This document shows positions 8,699-16,873 of a stretch of 64,000 nucleotides of DNA, one piece after another. The stretch is from Aquibium carbonis (GTDB taxonomy: Bacteria; Pseudomonadota; Alphaproteobacteria; Rhizobiales; Rhizobiaceae). The notes under the pieces are model-generated. The model ran no database searches, was not told where the DNA came from, and was given only the letters and a program-made list of their open reading frames with translations. Each line of letters begins with the position of its first letter. The first letter of the stretch is position 1. Where the stretch lies: positions 18,599-82,598 of the forward strand of contig NZ_RWKW01000004.1 of the NCBI RefSeq assembly GCF_003970795.1. Direction: 5' to 3'. Made by a program: the position numbers and the translations under genes.

Positions 8699-9883
8699 TC
8701 AGTTCTTCACGAAGAGCTTGCGGGGACGGTTGCACAGGCACTCCGCGGCGCCATCCTCCCGGATCAGGATGCTCTCGGTGATCTCCAGGCCCCAGTCGCT
8801 CATCCAGAGACCCGGCATGAAGTGGAACGTCATGCCCGGTTCCAGGATCGTGTCGTCCTCGCGGCGGAAGGAGATGGTGCGCTCGCCCCAGTCCGGCGGA
8901 TAGGAGATGCCGATCGGATAGCCGCAACGCCCCTCCCGCTCGATGCCGGCGCGTTCGAGCGACCGGTAGAGCGCATCGGCCACGTCGCCCGCGCGATTGC
9001 CGGGGCGCGCGGCTTCCAGCCCCGCCTCCAGGCCTTCCGCCAGCGCCTTTTCCGCTTCCAGCATGTGGGCCGGCGGCGTGCCGAGGAAAACCGTGCGGCA
9101 GAACGGCACGTGATAGCGGCGGTAGCAGCCGGCGATCTCGAAGAAGGTCGCGGTGCCCTCCTCGAAGCGGCGGCCGTCCCAGGTCAGATGCGGCGCGGCG
9201 GCATCCGATCCGCTCGGCAGCAGCGGGACGATGGCCGGATACTCGCCCCAGTCGTCGTCGACGCCACGGATGGCGTCGCCGTAGATCTCGGCCACGAGGT
9301 CGTTCTTCTTCAGCCCCGGCTCGACCCGCTGCATGATGCCGTCGACGATCTTCTCGGAGATCCGCGCGGCGCGGCGCATGAAGACGATCTCCTCGTTTGA
9401 CTTGACGGTGCGCTGCCAGTTCACCAGCGCCGTCGCGTCGATCAGGTCGGCTTCGGGCAGTTCGTCCTTCAGCACGAGATAGGCCTTCGCCGAGAAATAG
9501 TAGTTCTCCAGCTCGAGGCCGATGCGCCGACGGCCATAGCCATGCTCGCGCAGCAGCGCGGCGAGCGTTTCCATCGGGTGCAGCGTCGGCGACTGGATGT
9601 AGCGGTCGGCATAGCTCGCCACCCGCTCGTCGGCCATCCAGACCGTCCTGACGGCGCCATTGGCGTCCTGGCTGCGGCCCCACCAGACCGGATCCTGGTC
9701 GTGGAAGACGATGACGCCCTGATGCACGTAGAAGGACCAGCCGTCATAGCCGGTCAGCCAGGCCATGTTGGACGGGTCCTCGATGAAGAGCACGTCGATC
9801 TCGCGCAAGGCCATCGCGGCCCGCACCTTGGCCAGGCGGCGCCCATACTCGGCCGCGCTGAATGGCAACTGACTTGCAGGCAT
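8699..9883 (-). CDS. doeA: M24-family hydrolase, ectoine hydrolase (DoeA/EutD)-like
   Basis: The protein has 394 residues from an ATG preceded by AGGAGG. It has a creatinase-type N-terminal domain (SNMAWLTGYDGWSFYVHQG; WWGRSQDANGAVRTVWM) and a C-terminal pitta-bread domain. The usual M24 metal ligands are lost: E249 (FFEIAG) stands in for the first aspartate, the second aspartate region reads VPFCRTVFLG, and no GHGIG histidine motif is present. This pattern suits creatinase- and DoeA-type enzymes, which do not use the classical dimetal site. DoeA opens the ectoine ring to N-acetyl-2,4-diaminobutyrate. The divergent EhuBCDA, EutB, EutC and DoeD-like genes support the call. Another M24 amidinohydrolase function cannot be excluded. 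Confidence 0.72.
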   Translation of the reverse strand: MPASQLPFSAAEYGRRLAKVRAAMALREIDVLFIEDPSNMAWLTGYDGWSFYVHQGVIVFHDQDPVWWGRSQDANGAVRTVWMADERVASYADRYIQSPTLHPMETLAALLREHGYGRRRIGLELENYYFSAKAYLVLKDELPEADLIDATALVNWQRTVKSNEEIVFMRRAARISEKIVDGIMQRVEPGLKKNDLVAEIYGDAIRGVDDDWGEYPAIVPLLPSGSDAAAPHLTWDGRRFEEGTATFFEIAGCYRRYHVPFCRTVFLGTPPAHMLEAEKALAEGLEAGLEAARPGNRAGDVADALYRSLERAGIEREGRCGYPIGISYPPDWGERTISFRREDDTILEPGMTFHFMPGLWMSDWGLEITESILIREDGAAECLCNRPRKLFVKN

Positions 9884-9933
9884 GCGTCCTCCTGGCGCCG
9901 CGCGGGGAGCCCACGCGAGCGGCATTTGCTGTA

Positions 9934-9943
9934 ATGTGTACAT
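9934..9943. promoter_or_regulatory. Candidate GntR operator, doeA side
   Basis: ATGTGTACAT consists of arms ATGT and ACAT around two bases and matches the TNGTNNNACNA style of FCD-type GntR operators. It lies about 50 bp upstream of the doeA-like start. It is similar to, but weaker than, the palindrome at 10029-10040 in the same intergenic region. Confidence 0.4.
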
Positions 9944-10002
9944 CTATCCAGATTTTCAGACGCGAAGGAAGAGGCTTCCGCAGCGTAGCGGCGCAAATTG
10001 CG

Positions 10003-10040
10003 TTGACAGCTGCCCGCTATGGTATGATGTTGTGCACAAC
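10003..10040 (+). promoter_or_regulatory. ehuB promoter with overlapping palindromic operator
   Basis: A perfect -35 hexamer TTGACA lies at 10003-10008. A 17-bp spacer leads to GATGTT (10026-10031); an alternative TATGAT begins at 10023 with a short spacer. The perfect 12-bp palindrome GTTGTGCACAAC at 10029-10040 overlaps the -10 and start region. Binding there would block transcription of the transporter operon. The form fits FCD-type GntR repressors, and such a regulator is encoded in the divergent operon. Confidence 0.55.
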
Positions 10041-10090
10041 GAAGTCTGACATCCGGTTTCTCACATCCAAAAACCAAGGGAACAAATGCC

Positions 10091-10936
10091 ATGACACGCA
10101 CCGTGATGAAAACCCTGCTCGCCGGCATCGCCGCCGTGACGATGGGCGCCTCCATCGCTCAGGCCGGGCCGCTGATGGACAGGATCGAGGCCGGACAGCC
10201 GATCCGAATCGGCTTCGCCAACGAGATTCCCTTCGCCTATCCGGGCGACGACGGCAGCCCGAGAGGCTTCGTCAACGCCCATACGCTCGGCGTGCTCGAG
10301 GCAATGGGCCACACCAACATCGAAGCGGTGCAGACCGAATGGGGCGGCCTGATCCCGGGTCTCAATGCGGGCCGCTTCGACATCGTCACCGGCGGCATGA
10401 ACATCCTGGCCAGCCGCTGCGAGAACATCGCCTTCTCCGAGCCCATGGCCAAGGTCGGCGACGCCTTCATCGTGGCGCCCGGGAATCCGAAGAACATCGG
10501 CAACTACGAAAGCGTGGCCGAAAGCGGCGCGATCATGGTGACGGGCGCGGGCTACTCCAACATCGAGGCGGCGAGGGCCGCGGGCGTCGCCGACAGCAAC
10601 ATCATGCAGGTTCCCGGACCGACCGAGATCCTCGCCGCCGTCCGGGCCGGACGCGCCGACGCCGGGGGCGGCACCTACTTCACCGTCCGGCAGCTGGCCG
10701 ACAGTTCCGGCGGCGCGGTGGAGGTCACCGACCCCAGCGCCATGCCCGAGGACGCCGTCAACTGGGCGGGCATCGGCTTCCGCAAGGACGACACGGATTT
10801 CCTGGCCAGGTTCAACGAGGCGCAGAAGGCCTATCTCGGTTCGCCGGACATGCTCGAAGCGGTCGCCGAATACGGTTATGATGAAGGCTCGCTGCCCGGC
10901 GACCGGACGACCGAATGGGTCTGCGCCAACCGCTGA
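10091..10936 (+). CDS. ehuB: ABC transporter substrate-binding protein, EhuB-like
   Basis: The protein has 281 residues. A signal peptide is visible (MKTLLAGIAAVTMGASIAQA), so the mature protein is periplasmic. The body is a type II amino-acid binding fold: PIRIGFANEIPFAYP, WGGLIPGLNAGRFDIVTGGM and SRCENIAFSEPMAKVGDAFI. The phrasing around the maximal motif (AGRFDIVTGGMNILASRC) and the TTEWVCA tail are like EhuB, the ectoine/hydroxyectoine binder of Sinorhizobium. It heads a seven-gene rightward cluster and is separated from the permease genes by a stable hairpin. Binding of another cyclic amino acid is possible. Confidence 0.78.
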   Translation: MTRTVMKTLLAGIAAVTMGASIAQAGPLMDRIEAGQPIRIGFANEIPFAYPGDDGSPRGFVNAHTLGVLEAMGHTNIEAVQTEWGGLIPGLNAGRFDIVTGGMNILASRCENIAFSEPMAKVGDAFIVAPGNPKNIGNYESVAESGAIMVTGAGYSNIEAARAAGVADSNIMQVPGPTEILAAVRAGRADAGGGTYFTVRQLADSSGGAVEVTDPSAMPEDAVNWAGIGFRKDDTDFLARFNEAQKAYLGSPDMLEAVAEYGYDEGSLPGDRTTEWVCANR

Positions 10937-10947
10937 TCCCGAAGCGA

Positions 10948-10971
10948 GGCGGACCGGGCAACCGGTCCGCC
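10948..10971 (+). terminator. Intra-operon hairpin after ehuB
   Basis: GGCGGACCGG and CCGGTCCGCC form a perfect 10-bp stem closed by a GCAA tetraloop (GNRA type), 12 bases after the ehuB stop. No U-run follows, so it is more likely to stabilise the upstream mRNA or cause partial termination. Such elements commonly raise binding protein levels over permease levels. Confidence 0.7.
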
Positions 10972-11043
10972 GCCCTTCGCCGCCGGCCGCCGGGAACGCC
11001 TGCGTCCTGCCTTCGTGGCCATGAGGGGAACGTCTGAGCGGCC

Positions 11044-11709
11044 ATGTCCTACGTCGAATTCCTCTCCCAGTATGGCGACCGGATTCTCAGCGGCACGCTG
11101 GTGACCATGGTGCTGACCGTCCTCGCCGCGGCTCTGGCGGTGGCGATCGCGCTGGCTGCCGGACTGATGCGACTGGCGCCGAACGTTCTCGTGCGCGGGA
11201 CCGCGACCGTCTACATCGAGATCTTTCGCGGCACCTCGCTGCTGGTGCAGCTCTACTGGATCTTCTTCGTGCTGCCGCTGTTCGGCATCACGCTGGAGAA
11301 GTTCACCGCCGGTTTCGTCGCCGTCGGGATGAACCTCGGCGCCTACGGCGCGGAGGTGGTGCGCGGGGCCATCCTGTCGGTGCCGAAGGGCCAGTGGGAG
11401 GCGGCGCTGGCGATCAACATGTCGCCCGCCACGCGCATGCGCCGCGTGATCCTGCCGCAGGCGCTGCTGATCATGCTGCCGGCCTGGGGCAACCTGCTGA
11501 TCGAACTGCTGAAGGGCACGGCGCTCGTCGCGCTGATCGCCGTCGCCGACCTGATGTTCCAGGTCAAGCAGATCAACGGCACCACGTTCCTGTCGGCAGA
11601 GACCTTCGGGACGGCGCTGATCATCTACTACATCCTCGCACGCTTCATGATCACGCCCTTCATGCGCTGGCTCGAGCGGTTCATGCTGCGCAAGGTGGGG
11701 AGGGTCTGA
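11044..11709 (+). CDS. ehuC: Amino-acid ABC transporter permease, EhuC-like
   Basis: This is a 221-residue integral membrane protein of the HisMQ type. It begins with the periplasmic MSYVEFLSQYGDRILSG and has about five helices. The cytoplasmic EAA loop that contacts the ATPase is EVVRGAILSVPKGQWEAALA. Its gene ends three bases before the second permease gene, so a heterodimeric membrane channel is expected. In this position it corresponds to EhuC. Confidence 0.85.
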   Translation: MSYVEFLSQYGDRILSGTLVTMVLTVLAAALAVAIALAAGLMRLAPNVLVRGTATVYIEIFRGTSLLVQLYWIFFVLPLFGITLEKFTAGFVAVGMNLGAYGAEVVRGAILSVPKGQWEAALAINMSPATRMRRVILPQALLIMLPAWGNLLIELLKGTALVALIAVADLMFQVKQINGTTFLSAETFGTALIIYYILARFMITPFMRWLERFMLRKVGRV

Positions 11710-11712
11710 GCC

Positions 11713-12381
11713 ATGTTCGACTGGCGCTGGGACTTCACCTGGCAGATCCTGCCCCGCCTCGTCATCGCGACCGGCAACACCTTGATGGCGGCGGGATTCG
11801 GCTATGCCATCGCCGTGGTGCTCGGCCTCGTCTTCGCCCTGGCGCAGAGGACGCCCTCCCGCACGCTGACATTCGTGGTGCGGGAAGCGGTCGAATTCAT
11901 CCGCTCGACGCCGCTCGTCCTGCAGATCTTCTTCGTCTTCTATGTCGGCCCGCAATTCGGGCTGAGGCTGTCGCCCTGGACGGCCGGGATGATCGCGATC
12001 GGCCTGCACTACGCGGCCTATCTGTCGGAGGTCTATCGCGGCGGACTGGACAGCGTCCCCAAGGGCCAGTGGGAAGCGGCGACCTCGCTCAACCTGTCGA
12101 CGACACGAACCTATTTCCGCGTCATCATTCCCCAGGCCCTGCCGCCGTCGCTGGCCGGCATGGGCAACTATCTGGTGGGCATCTTCAAGGACACGCCGAT
12201 GCTGTCGGTCATCGGCGTGGCCGAACTGATGCACACCGCCACCGCGATCGGCTCGGAAACCTATCGCTATCTCGAGCCCTACACGCTGGTCGGGCTGATC
12301 TTTCTGGCAATCTCGCTGCCCACCGCCGCCGGCATTCGTGTCTTCGAGCGCTGGGTTCGCAGGAAACTGGGATTGAGCTGA
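11713..12381 (+). CDS. ehuD: Amino-acid ABC transporter permease, EhuD-like
   Basis: The protein has 222 residues, is homologous to the preceding permease and has the same five-helix layout. The EAA loop is SEVYRGGLDSVPKGQWEAAT, and a FIRSTPLVLQIFFVFYVGP segment is typical of polar amino-acid permeases. Its stop codon overlaps the start of the ATPase gene (TGATG), so permease and ATPase are translationally coupled. It is likely the partner of the EhuC-like subunit in one importer. Confidence 0.85.
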   Translation: MFDWRWDFTWQILPRLVIATGNTLMAAGFGYAIAVVLGLVFALAQRTPSRTLTFVVREAVEFIRSTPLVLQIFFVFYVGPQFGLRLSPWTAGMIAIGLHYAAYLSEVYRGGLDSVPKGQWEAATSLNLSTTRTYFRVIIPQALPPSLAGMGNYLVGIFKDTPMLSVIGVAELMHTATAIGSETYRYLEPYTLVGLIFLAISLPTAAGIRVFERWVRRKLGLS

Positions 12382-13202
12382 TGACCGACGAAGACCTTTC
12401 CGGTTTCCCCCTCGCGCTCGAGGGTCCCGACGTGCCGATGGTGAGCTTCAGGACGGTCACCAAGCGGTATGGCGAGCTCGTGGTGCTCGACGCTCTCAAT
12501 CTCGACGTCGCCGAAGGCGAGATGGTCACCGTCATCGGCCCCTCCGGGTCCGGAAAGACGACCGTGCTCCGGATGCTGATGACGCTGGAGACGATCAATG
12601 GCGGCGTCATCTATGTCGATGGCAAGCCTCTCACCCACATGCCCCGCAACGGCAGGCTGGTGCGCGCCGACAGCCGCCACCTGCGCCAGATGCGGTCCAA
12701 CATCGGCATGTGCTTCCAGCACTTCAACCTGTTCCCGCACATGACGGCGCTGGAAAACTGCATGGAAGGGCCGGTGCACGTGCTGGGCATCCCGAAGGCG
12801 GAAGCCCGCGCGCGATCCGAGGAGCTGCTCGACATGGTCGGCATGGCCGACAAGCGCGACCAGCATCCGTCCCGGCTGTCCGGAGGCCAGCAGCAGCGCG
12901 TTGCGATTGCCCGGGCGCTCGCCATGCGGCCCAAGGTGATGCTGTTCGACGAGGTGACGTCGGCGCTGGATCCCGAGGTCATCGGCGAGGTGACCAACGT
13001 GATCCGGCGGCTGGTGGCCGAGCACAACCTGACCATGCTGATGGTCACCCACCAGATGGGCTTCGCCAAGGACATTTCCGATCGCGTCTGCTTCTTCTAC
13101 GGCGGCCGGATCGAAGAGCAGGGCGCGCCCGACGAGCTGTTCGGAAACCCGCAGAAGGAACGCACGCAGCAGTTCCTGAGCGCGGTGAAGGAGGCCAATT
13201 GA
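12381..13202 (+). CDS. ehuA: Amino-acid ABC transporter ATP-binding protein, EhuA-like
   Basis: A 273-residue cytoplasmic ATPase. Walker A is GPSGSGKTT, the Q-loop follows in NIGMCFQHFNLFPHM, the ABC signature is LSGGQQQRVAIARAL, Walker B is VMLFDEVTSALDPE, and the H-loop is MVTHQM. An extra stretch after residue 90 (NGRLVRADSRHLRQMRSN) is seen in ectoine and ABC polar amino-acid transporters. It energises the EhuBCD importer. The eutB start overlaps its last bases, which ties uptake directly to catabolism. Confidence 0.88.
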   Translation: MTDEDLSGFPLALEGPDVPMVSFRTVTKRYGELVVLDALNLDVAEGEMVTVIGPSGSGKTTVLRMLMTLETINGGVIYVDGKPLTHMPRNGRLVRADSRHLRQMRSNIGMCFQHFNLFPHMTALENCMEGPVHVLGIPKAEARARSEELLDMVGMADKRDQHPSRLSGGQQQRVAIARALAMRPKVMLFDEVTSALDPEVIGEVTNVIRRLVAEHNLTMLMVTHQMGFAKDISDRVCFFYGGRIEEQGAPDELFGNPQKERTQQFLSAVKEAN

Positions 13203-14206
13203 GCCTCTCGCTCGCCGACATCCTCGCCGCCGCGCGGACCATCCGCGACCTGGCTGTTCGAACGCCGCTGGTGCCATCCCCTCATCTGGCGCGGCTGGCC
13301 GGGCACGATTTCCTGGTGAAGCTCGAGAACACCCAGCCCATCGGCGCCTTCAAGCTGCGCGGCGCGGCAAACGCGATCCTCAACCTGCCGGCCGACGTCG
13401 GCGGCGTGACCTGCTGCTCGACCGGCAACCATGGCCGTGGCGTCGCCTATGCGGCCCGCGCCCGCGGCATGAAGGCGGTGATCTGCATGTCGGCGCTGGT
13501 GCCGCAGGCCAAGATCGACGGCATTCGCGCGCTCGGCGCCGAGGTCCGCATCGTCGGGCGAAGCCAGGACGACGCGCTGGCCGAGAGCCGGCGCATCGCC
13601 GAGGAAGACGGCTTGGTCGAGATCTCGCCCTTCGACGATCCCCTGGTGATCGCCGGCCAGGGCACGATCGGACTGGAGCTGATGCAGGACCGGCCCGACC
13701 TCGACATGGTGCTGGTGCCGCTGTCGGGCGGCGGGCTTGCGGCCGGGGTGGCCCTGGCAGTCAAGACCATCCAGCCGTCCGTCCGCGTCATCGGCGTCTC
13801 GATGGACCGGGGCGCGGCGATGGACGCCTCGATCCGCGCCGGGCGGCCGGTCGAGGTCGAGGAAGTGGCAAGCCTCGCCGACTCGCTCGGCGGCGGCATC
13901 GGCCTCGACAACCGGCTGTCCTTCCCGCTTTGCCGCGACCTGCTCGACGACGTGGTTCTCGTCACGGAGGACGAGATCTACCGCGCCCTTCAGACCCTCT
14001 TCTACGAAGACCGCATGGTGGCCGAAGGCGCCTGCGTGGTGGGGATCGCCGCCCTGCAGGCCGGCAAGCTTCCCGTCCCGAAGGGGCCGATCGCCACCAT
14101 CATCACGGGCCGCAACGTCGACATGACGGTGTTCCACCGCATCATGGCCGGTCAGGATGTCTCACTCGGCGACCTGACGCTGAAAGGACAAGCCTATGGC
14201 GCATGA
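13199..14206 (+). CDS. eutB: Threonine dehydratase-like PLP enzyme, EutB (hydroxyectoine utilisation)
   Basis: A 335-residue fold-type II PLP enzyme. The Schiff-base lysine is K52 in PIGAFKLRGA, and the glycine loop for the phosphate is LSGGGLAAG. It resembles serine/threonine dehydratases and hydroxyaspartate enzymes. The start is TTG, overlapping the ehuA stop (TTGA) with GAAGGAGG just upstream; the first in-frame ATG is far inside the domain. Next to EutC and an Ehu transporter it matches EutB, proposed to act on hydroxyectoine or its product in converting it to the ectoine route. Plain threonine dehydratase activity is the alternative. Confidence 0.78.
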   Translation: MSLSLADILAAARTIRDLAVRTPLVPSPHLARLAGHDFLVKLENTQPIGAFKLRGAANAILNLPADVGGVTCCSTGNHGRGVAYAARARGMKAVICMSALVPQAKIDGIRALGAEVRIVGRSQDDALAESRRIAEEDGLVEISPFDDPLVIAGQGTIGLELMQDRPDLDMVLVPLSGGGLAAGVALAVKTIQPSVRVIGVSMDRGAAMDASIRAGRPVEVEEVASLADSLGGGIGLDNRLSFPLCRDLLDDVVLVTEDEIYRALQTLFYEDRMVAEGACVVGIAALQAGKLPVPKGPIATIITGRNVDMTVFHRIMAGQDVSLGDLTLKGQAYGA

Positions 14207-15188
14207 CGTAACGATCCTGACCGAGGCCGACCTGCGGCACATCGTGTCGCTCGACCTTCAGTCGGTCGATGTCGTGGAGAGGGCCTTCGCCGCCCTGGCC
14301 GGAGGGCAGGTCGTCATGCCGCCGATCCTGTCGATGGCCATTCCGGACGCGCATGGCGAGGTGGACGTGAAGACCGCCTATCTGCCGGGGTTCGACGGTT
14401 TCGCCATCAAGGTCAGCCCCGGCTTCTTCGACAATCCGAAGATCGGCCTGCCCAGCCTGAACGGGCTGATGATCCTGTTCTCGGCCAAGACGGGCCTGGT
14501 GCAGGCGCTGCTTCTGGACAATGGCTACCTGACGGACGTCCGCGCCGCCGCCGCCGGCGCCGTGGCGGCCAGGCACCTGGCGCCGGCCGACACGCACACG
14601 GCGGGCGTCATCGGGACCGGTGTCCAGGCGCGGCTGCAGATCGCGGCGGCCCTGTTGGTGCAGCCGATCCGCCGCGTTCTGGTGTGGGGACGCGACCACG
14701 ACAAGGCGGCGGCCTGCGCGCGCGACATCGCGAGCCGCCATGGCGTCGAAGCGGTTGCCATGCGGGATCCCGCGCGGCTGGTCGCAGACAGCCAGCTCGT
14801 CGTGACCACGACGCCCGCCGCCGAACCGGTGCTGAAGGCCGAATGGCTGCATCCGGGCCTGCACGTCACCGCGATGGGTTCGGACCAGGCCGGCAAGAAC
14901 GAGATCGAGCCGGCGGCGCTCGCTGCAGCCGACCTTTATGTCTGCGACCGGGTGAGCCAGTGCGAGACGCTCGGCGAGCTGCGCAGCGCCATCGCGGCCG
15001 GCCTGTGGCGCAAGGGCACGCCGCCCGAACTCGGCGCCATCGTCACAGGCTCGGCCCCTGGCCGAACGCGCGACGACCAGGTGACCCTTTGCGACCTGAC
15101 CGGCACCGGGGCACAGGATACCGCCATCGCAACCTTCGCCGCCGAGCGGGCACGACAGGCAGGAGCGGGGTCGGTCATCTCGACCTGA
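14196..15188 (+). CDS. eutC: Ornithine cyclodeaminase/mu-crystallin family protein, EutC
   Basis: The protein has 330 residues and overlaps the end of eutB by 11 bases. An N-terminal substrate domain carries [20 protein letters not shown] with the conserved lysine. The central Rossmann fold is [14 protein letters not shown], followed by [13 protein letters not shown]. Such proteins are NAD-dependent ornithine cyclodeaminases, alanine dehydrogenases or ketimine reductases. Position directly behind EutB, in the order described for hydroxyectoine clusters, makes EutC the best name. The exact reaction of EutC in that pathway is itself still inferred in the literature as I know it. Confidence 0.78.
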   Translation: MAHDVTILTEADLRHIVSLDLQSVDVVERAFAALAGGQVVMPPILSMAIPDAHGEVDVKTAYLPGFDGFAIKVSPGFFDNPKIGLPSLNGLMILFSAKTGLVQALLLDNGYLTDVRAAAAGAVAARHLAPADTHTAGVIGTGVQARLQIAAALLVQPIRRVLVWGRDHDKAAACARDIASRHGVEAVAMRDPARLVADSQLVVTTTPAAEPVLKAEWLHPGLHVTAMGSDQAGKNEIEPAALAAADLYVCDRVSQCETLGELRSAIAAGLWRKGTPPELGAIVTGSAPGRTRDDQVTLCDLTGTGAQDTAIATFAAERARQAGAGSVIST

Positions 15189-15270
15189 ACGATCGGCCGG
15201 GGCGCGGCAGGCGGACCTCGGCGACCTCCCACCCTTGCAGGTCGGGGGCACACATCACAGGAGACTCGTC

Positions 15271-16641
15271 ATGCTGAAGAACGATCTGCTCGACCAGTGG
15301 GATCGGGACCATTTCTTCCACCCGTCCACCCATCTCGCCCAGCACGCGCGCGGCGAAAGCCCGAACCGCATCATCACCGGCGGCAAGGGCGTCCACATCG
15401 AGGACCGTGACGGCAACCGGTTGCTCGACGCCTTTGCCGGGCTCTATTGCGTCAATGTCGGCTATGGCCGCACCGAGATCGCGGAGGCGATCGCCGCGCA
15501 GGCGAAGGAACTCGCCTATTATCACGCCTATGTCGGCCACGGCACCGAAGCCTCGGTGACGCTGGCGAAGATGGTGCTCGAGCGCGCGCCGAAACACATG
15601 TCGAAGGTCTATTTCGGCCTCGGCGGATCGGATGCCAACGAAACCAACGTCAAGCTCGTCTGGTACTACAACAACATCCTCGGCCGGCCCGAGAAGAAGA
15701 AGATCATCTCGCGCTGGCGTGGATATCACGGCTCCGGCCTCGTCACGGGCTCGCTGACCGGGCTGAAGCTCTTCCACGACAAGTTCGATCTTCCGCTCGA
15801 CCGGATCCTGCATACCGAGGCGCCCTACTACTTCCGCAGACCCGATCTCGCGATGAGCGAAGCCGACTTCGTCGCGCATTGCGTCGCGGCGCTGGAGGCG
15901 ATGATCGATCGCGAGGGCGCCGACACGATCGCCGCCTTCATCGGCGAGCCGGTTCTGGGCACCGGCGGCATCGTGCCCCCGCCCGCCGGCTACTGGGCCG
16001 CGATCCAGGCGGTGCTCGACAGGCACGACATCCTCCTGATCGCCGACGAGGTGGTGACGGGGTTCGGCCGGCTGGGGTCGATGTTCGGATCGGACCACTA
16101 CGGCATGACGCCGGACATCATCACCATCGCCAAGGGCCTGACCTCAGCCTACGCACCCCTGTCGGGGTCGATCTTCTCGGCGAAGGTCTGGGCCGTCCTT
16201 GAACGCGGCACAGACGAGAACGGGCCGATCGGCCATGGCTGGACCTATTCGGCGCATCCGATCGGCGCAGCGGCGGGCGTCGCCAACCTCAAGCTGATCG
16301 ACTCGCTTAGCCTGGTGAAGAATGCCGGCGAGACCGGCGCCTACCTCAACGCGGCGATGAAATCCGCGCTCGGCGAACACGCTCGTGTCGGCGACGTCCG
16401 CGGCGAAGGCATGCTCTGCGCGGTCGAGTTCGTGGAGGACCGCGAAACGCGGCGCTTCTTCGACCCGGCGCGCAAGATCGGCCCGGCGGTGGCCGCGGCC
16501 CTGCTCAAGCGCGGGGTGATCGCGCGCGCGATGCCGCAAGGCGACATCCTGGGCTTTGCACCGCCGCTCTGCCTGACGCGCGCCGAGGTCGACGAGGTGG
16601 TCGGCAAGACGGCGGACGCGGTGGCGGAAGTGCTCGGCTGA
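15271..16641 (+). CDS. doeD: Class III aminotransferase, DoeD-like (diaminobutyrate transaminase)
   Basis: A 456-residue PLP enzyme. The catalytic lysine is K288 in [14 protein letters not shown], preceded by D259 in [13 protein letters not shown]; the cofactor region is [16 protein letters not shown]. The start ATG follows an AGGAG site at a good distance. Class III omega-transaminases move the terminal amino group; DoeD converts 2,4-diaminobutyrate to aspartate semialdehyde. The N-terminus ([20 protein letters not shown]) resembles the transaminase of ectoine clusters. No aspartate-semialdehyde dehydrogenase (DoeC) lies in the window, so that step would be encoded elsewhere. Confidence 0.78.
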   Translation: MLKNDLLDQWDRDHFFHPSTHLAQHARGESPNRIITGGKGVHIEDRDGNRLLDAFAGLYCVNVGYGRTEIAEAIAAQAKELAYYHAYVGHGTEASVTLAKMVLERAPKHMSKVYFGLGGSDANETNVKLVWYYNNILGRPEKKKIISRWRGYHGSGLVTGSLTGLKLFHDKFDLPLDRILHTEAPYYFRRPDLAMSEADFVAHCVAALEAMIDREGADTIAAFIGEPVLGTGGIVPPPAGYWAAIQAVLDRHDILLIADEVVTGFGRLGSMFGSDHYGMTPDIITIAKGLTSAYAPLSGSIFSAKVWAVLERGTDENGPIGHGWTYSAHPIGAAAGVANLKLIDSLSLVKNAGETGAYLNAAMKSALGEHARVGDVRGEGMLCAVEFVEDRETRRFFDPARKIGPAVAAALLKRGVIARAMPQGDILGFAPPLCLTRAEVDEVVGKTADAVAEVLG

Positions 16642-16807
16642 CATCACACCCGCCCGTCCACTCCGCCCGGAACGCTGAAGAGGTCGGGCTCCGGCCCGTC
16701 GTCGGTCCGCCGTCGTCATCGTCTTGACCCGCGCGCCCGAAAGCGCCAATCCCTAGCGGGAAAAATCCGGCAGGTGCGCGGGACGGACGGCATCGGTTCG
16801 ACGGTCC

Positions 16808-16823
16808 CGTCTCACGTGAAACC
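16808..16823. other. parS-like site A
   Basis: CGTCTCACGTGAAACC matches 13 of 16 bases of the alphaproteobacterial parS consensus TGTTTCACGTGAAACA. It lies between the doeD-like gene and the flavoprotein gene. It is the farthest from parAB of the six sites and one of the two weakest, so it may be fortuitous. Confidence 0.4.
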
Positions 16824-16873
16824 TGCGGACGGGACACGGGCCATGCGCCCGCACGCACAGGGGAACTGCGTCG

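Noticed and set aside
10023..10028. TATGAT as the main -10 of ehuB
   Set aside because: It lies only 14 bp from the TTGACA hexamer, too short for a typical sigma-70 promoter; it remains a secondary possibility.
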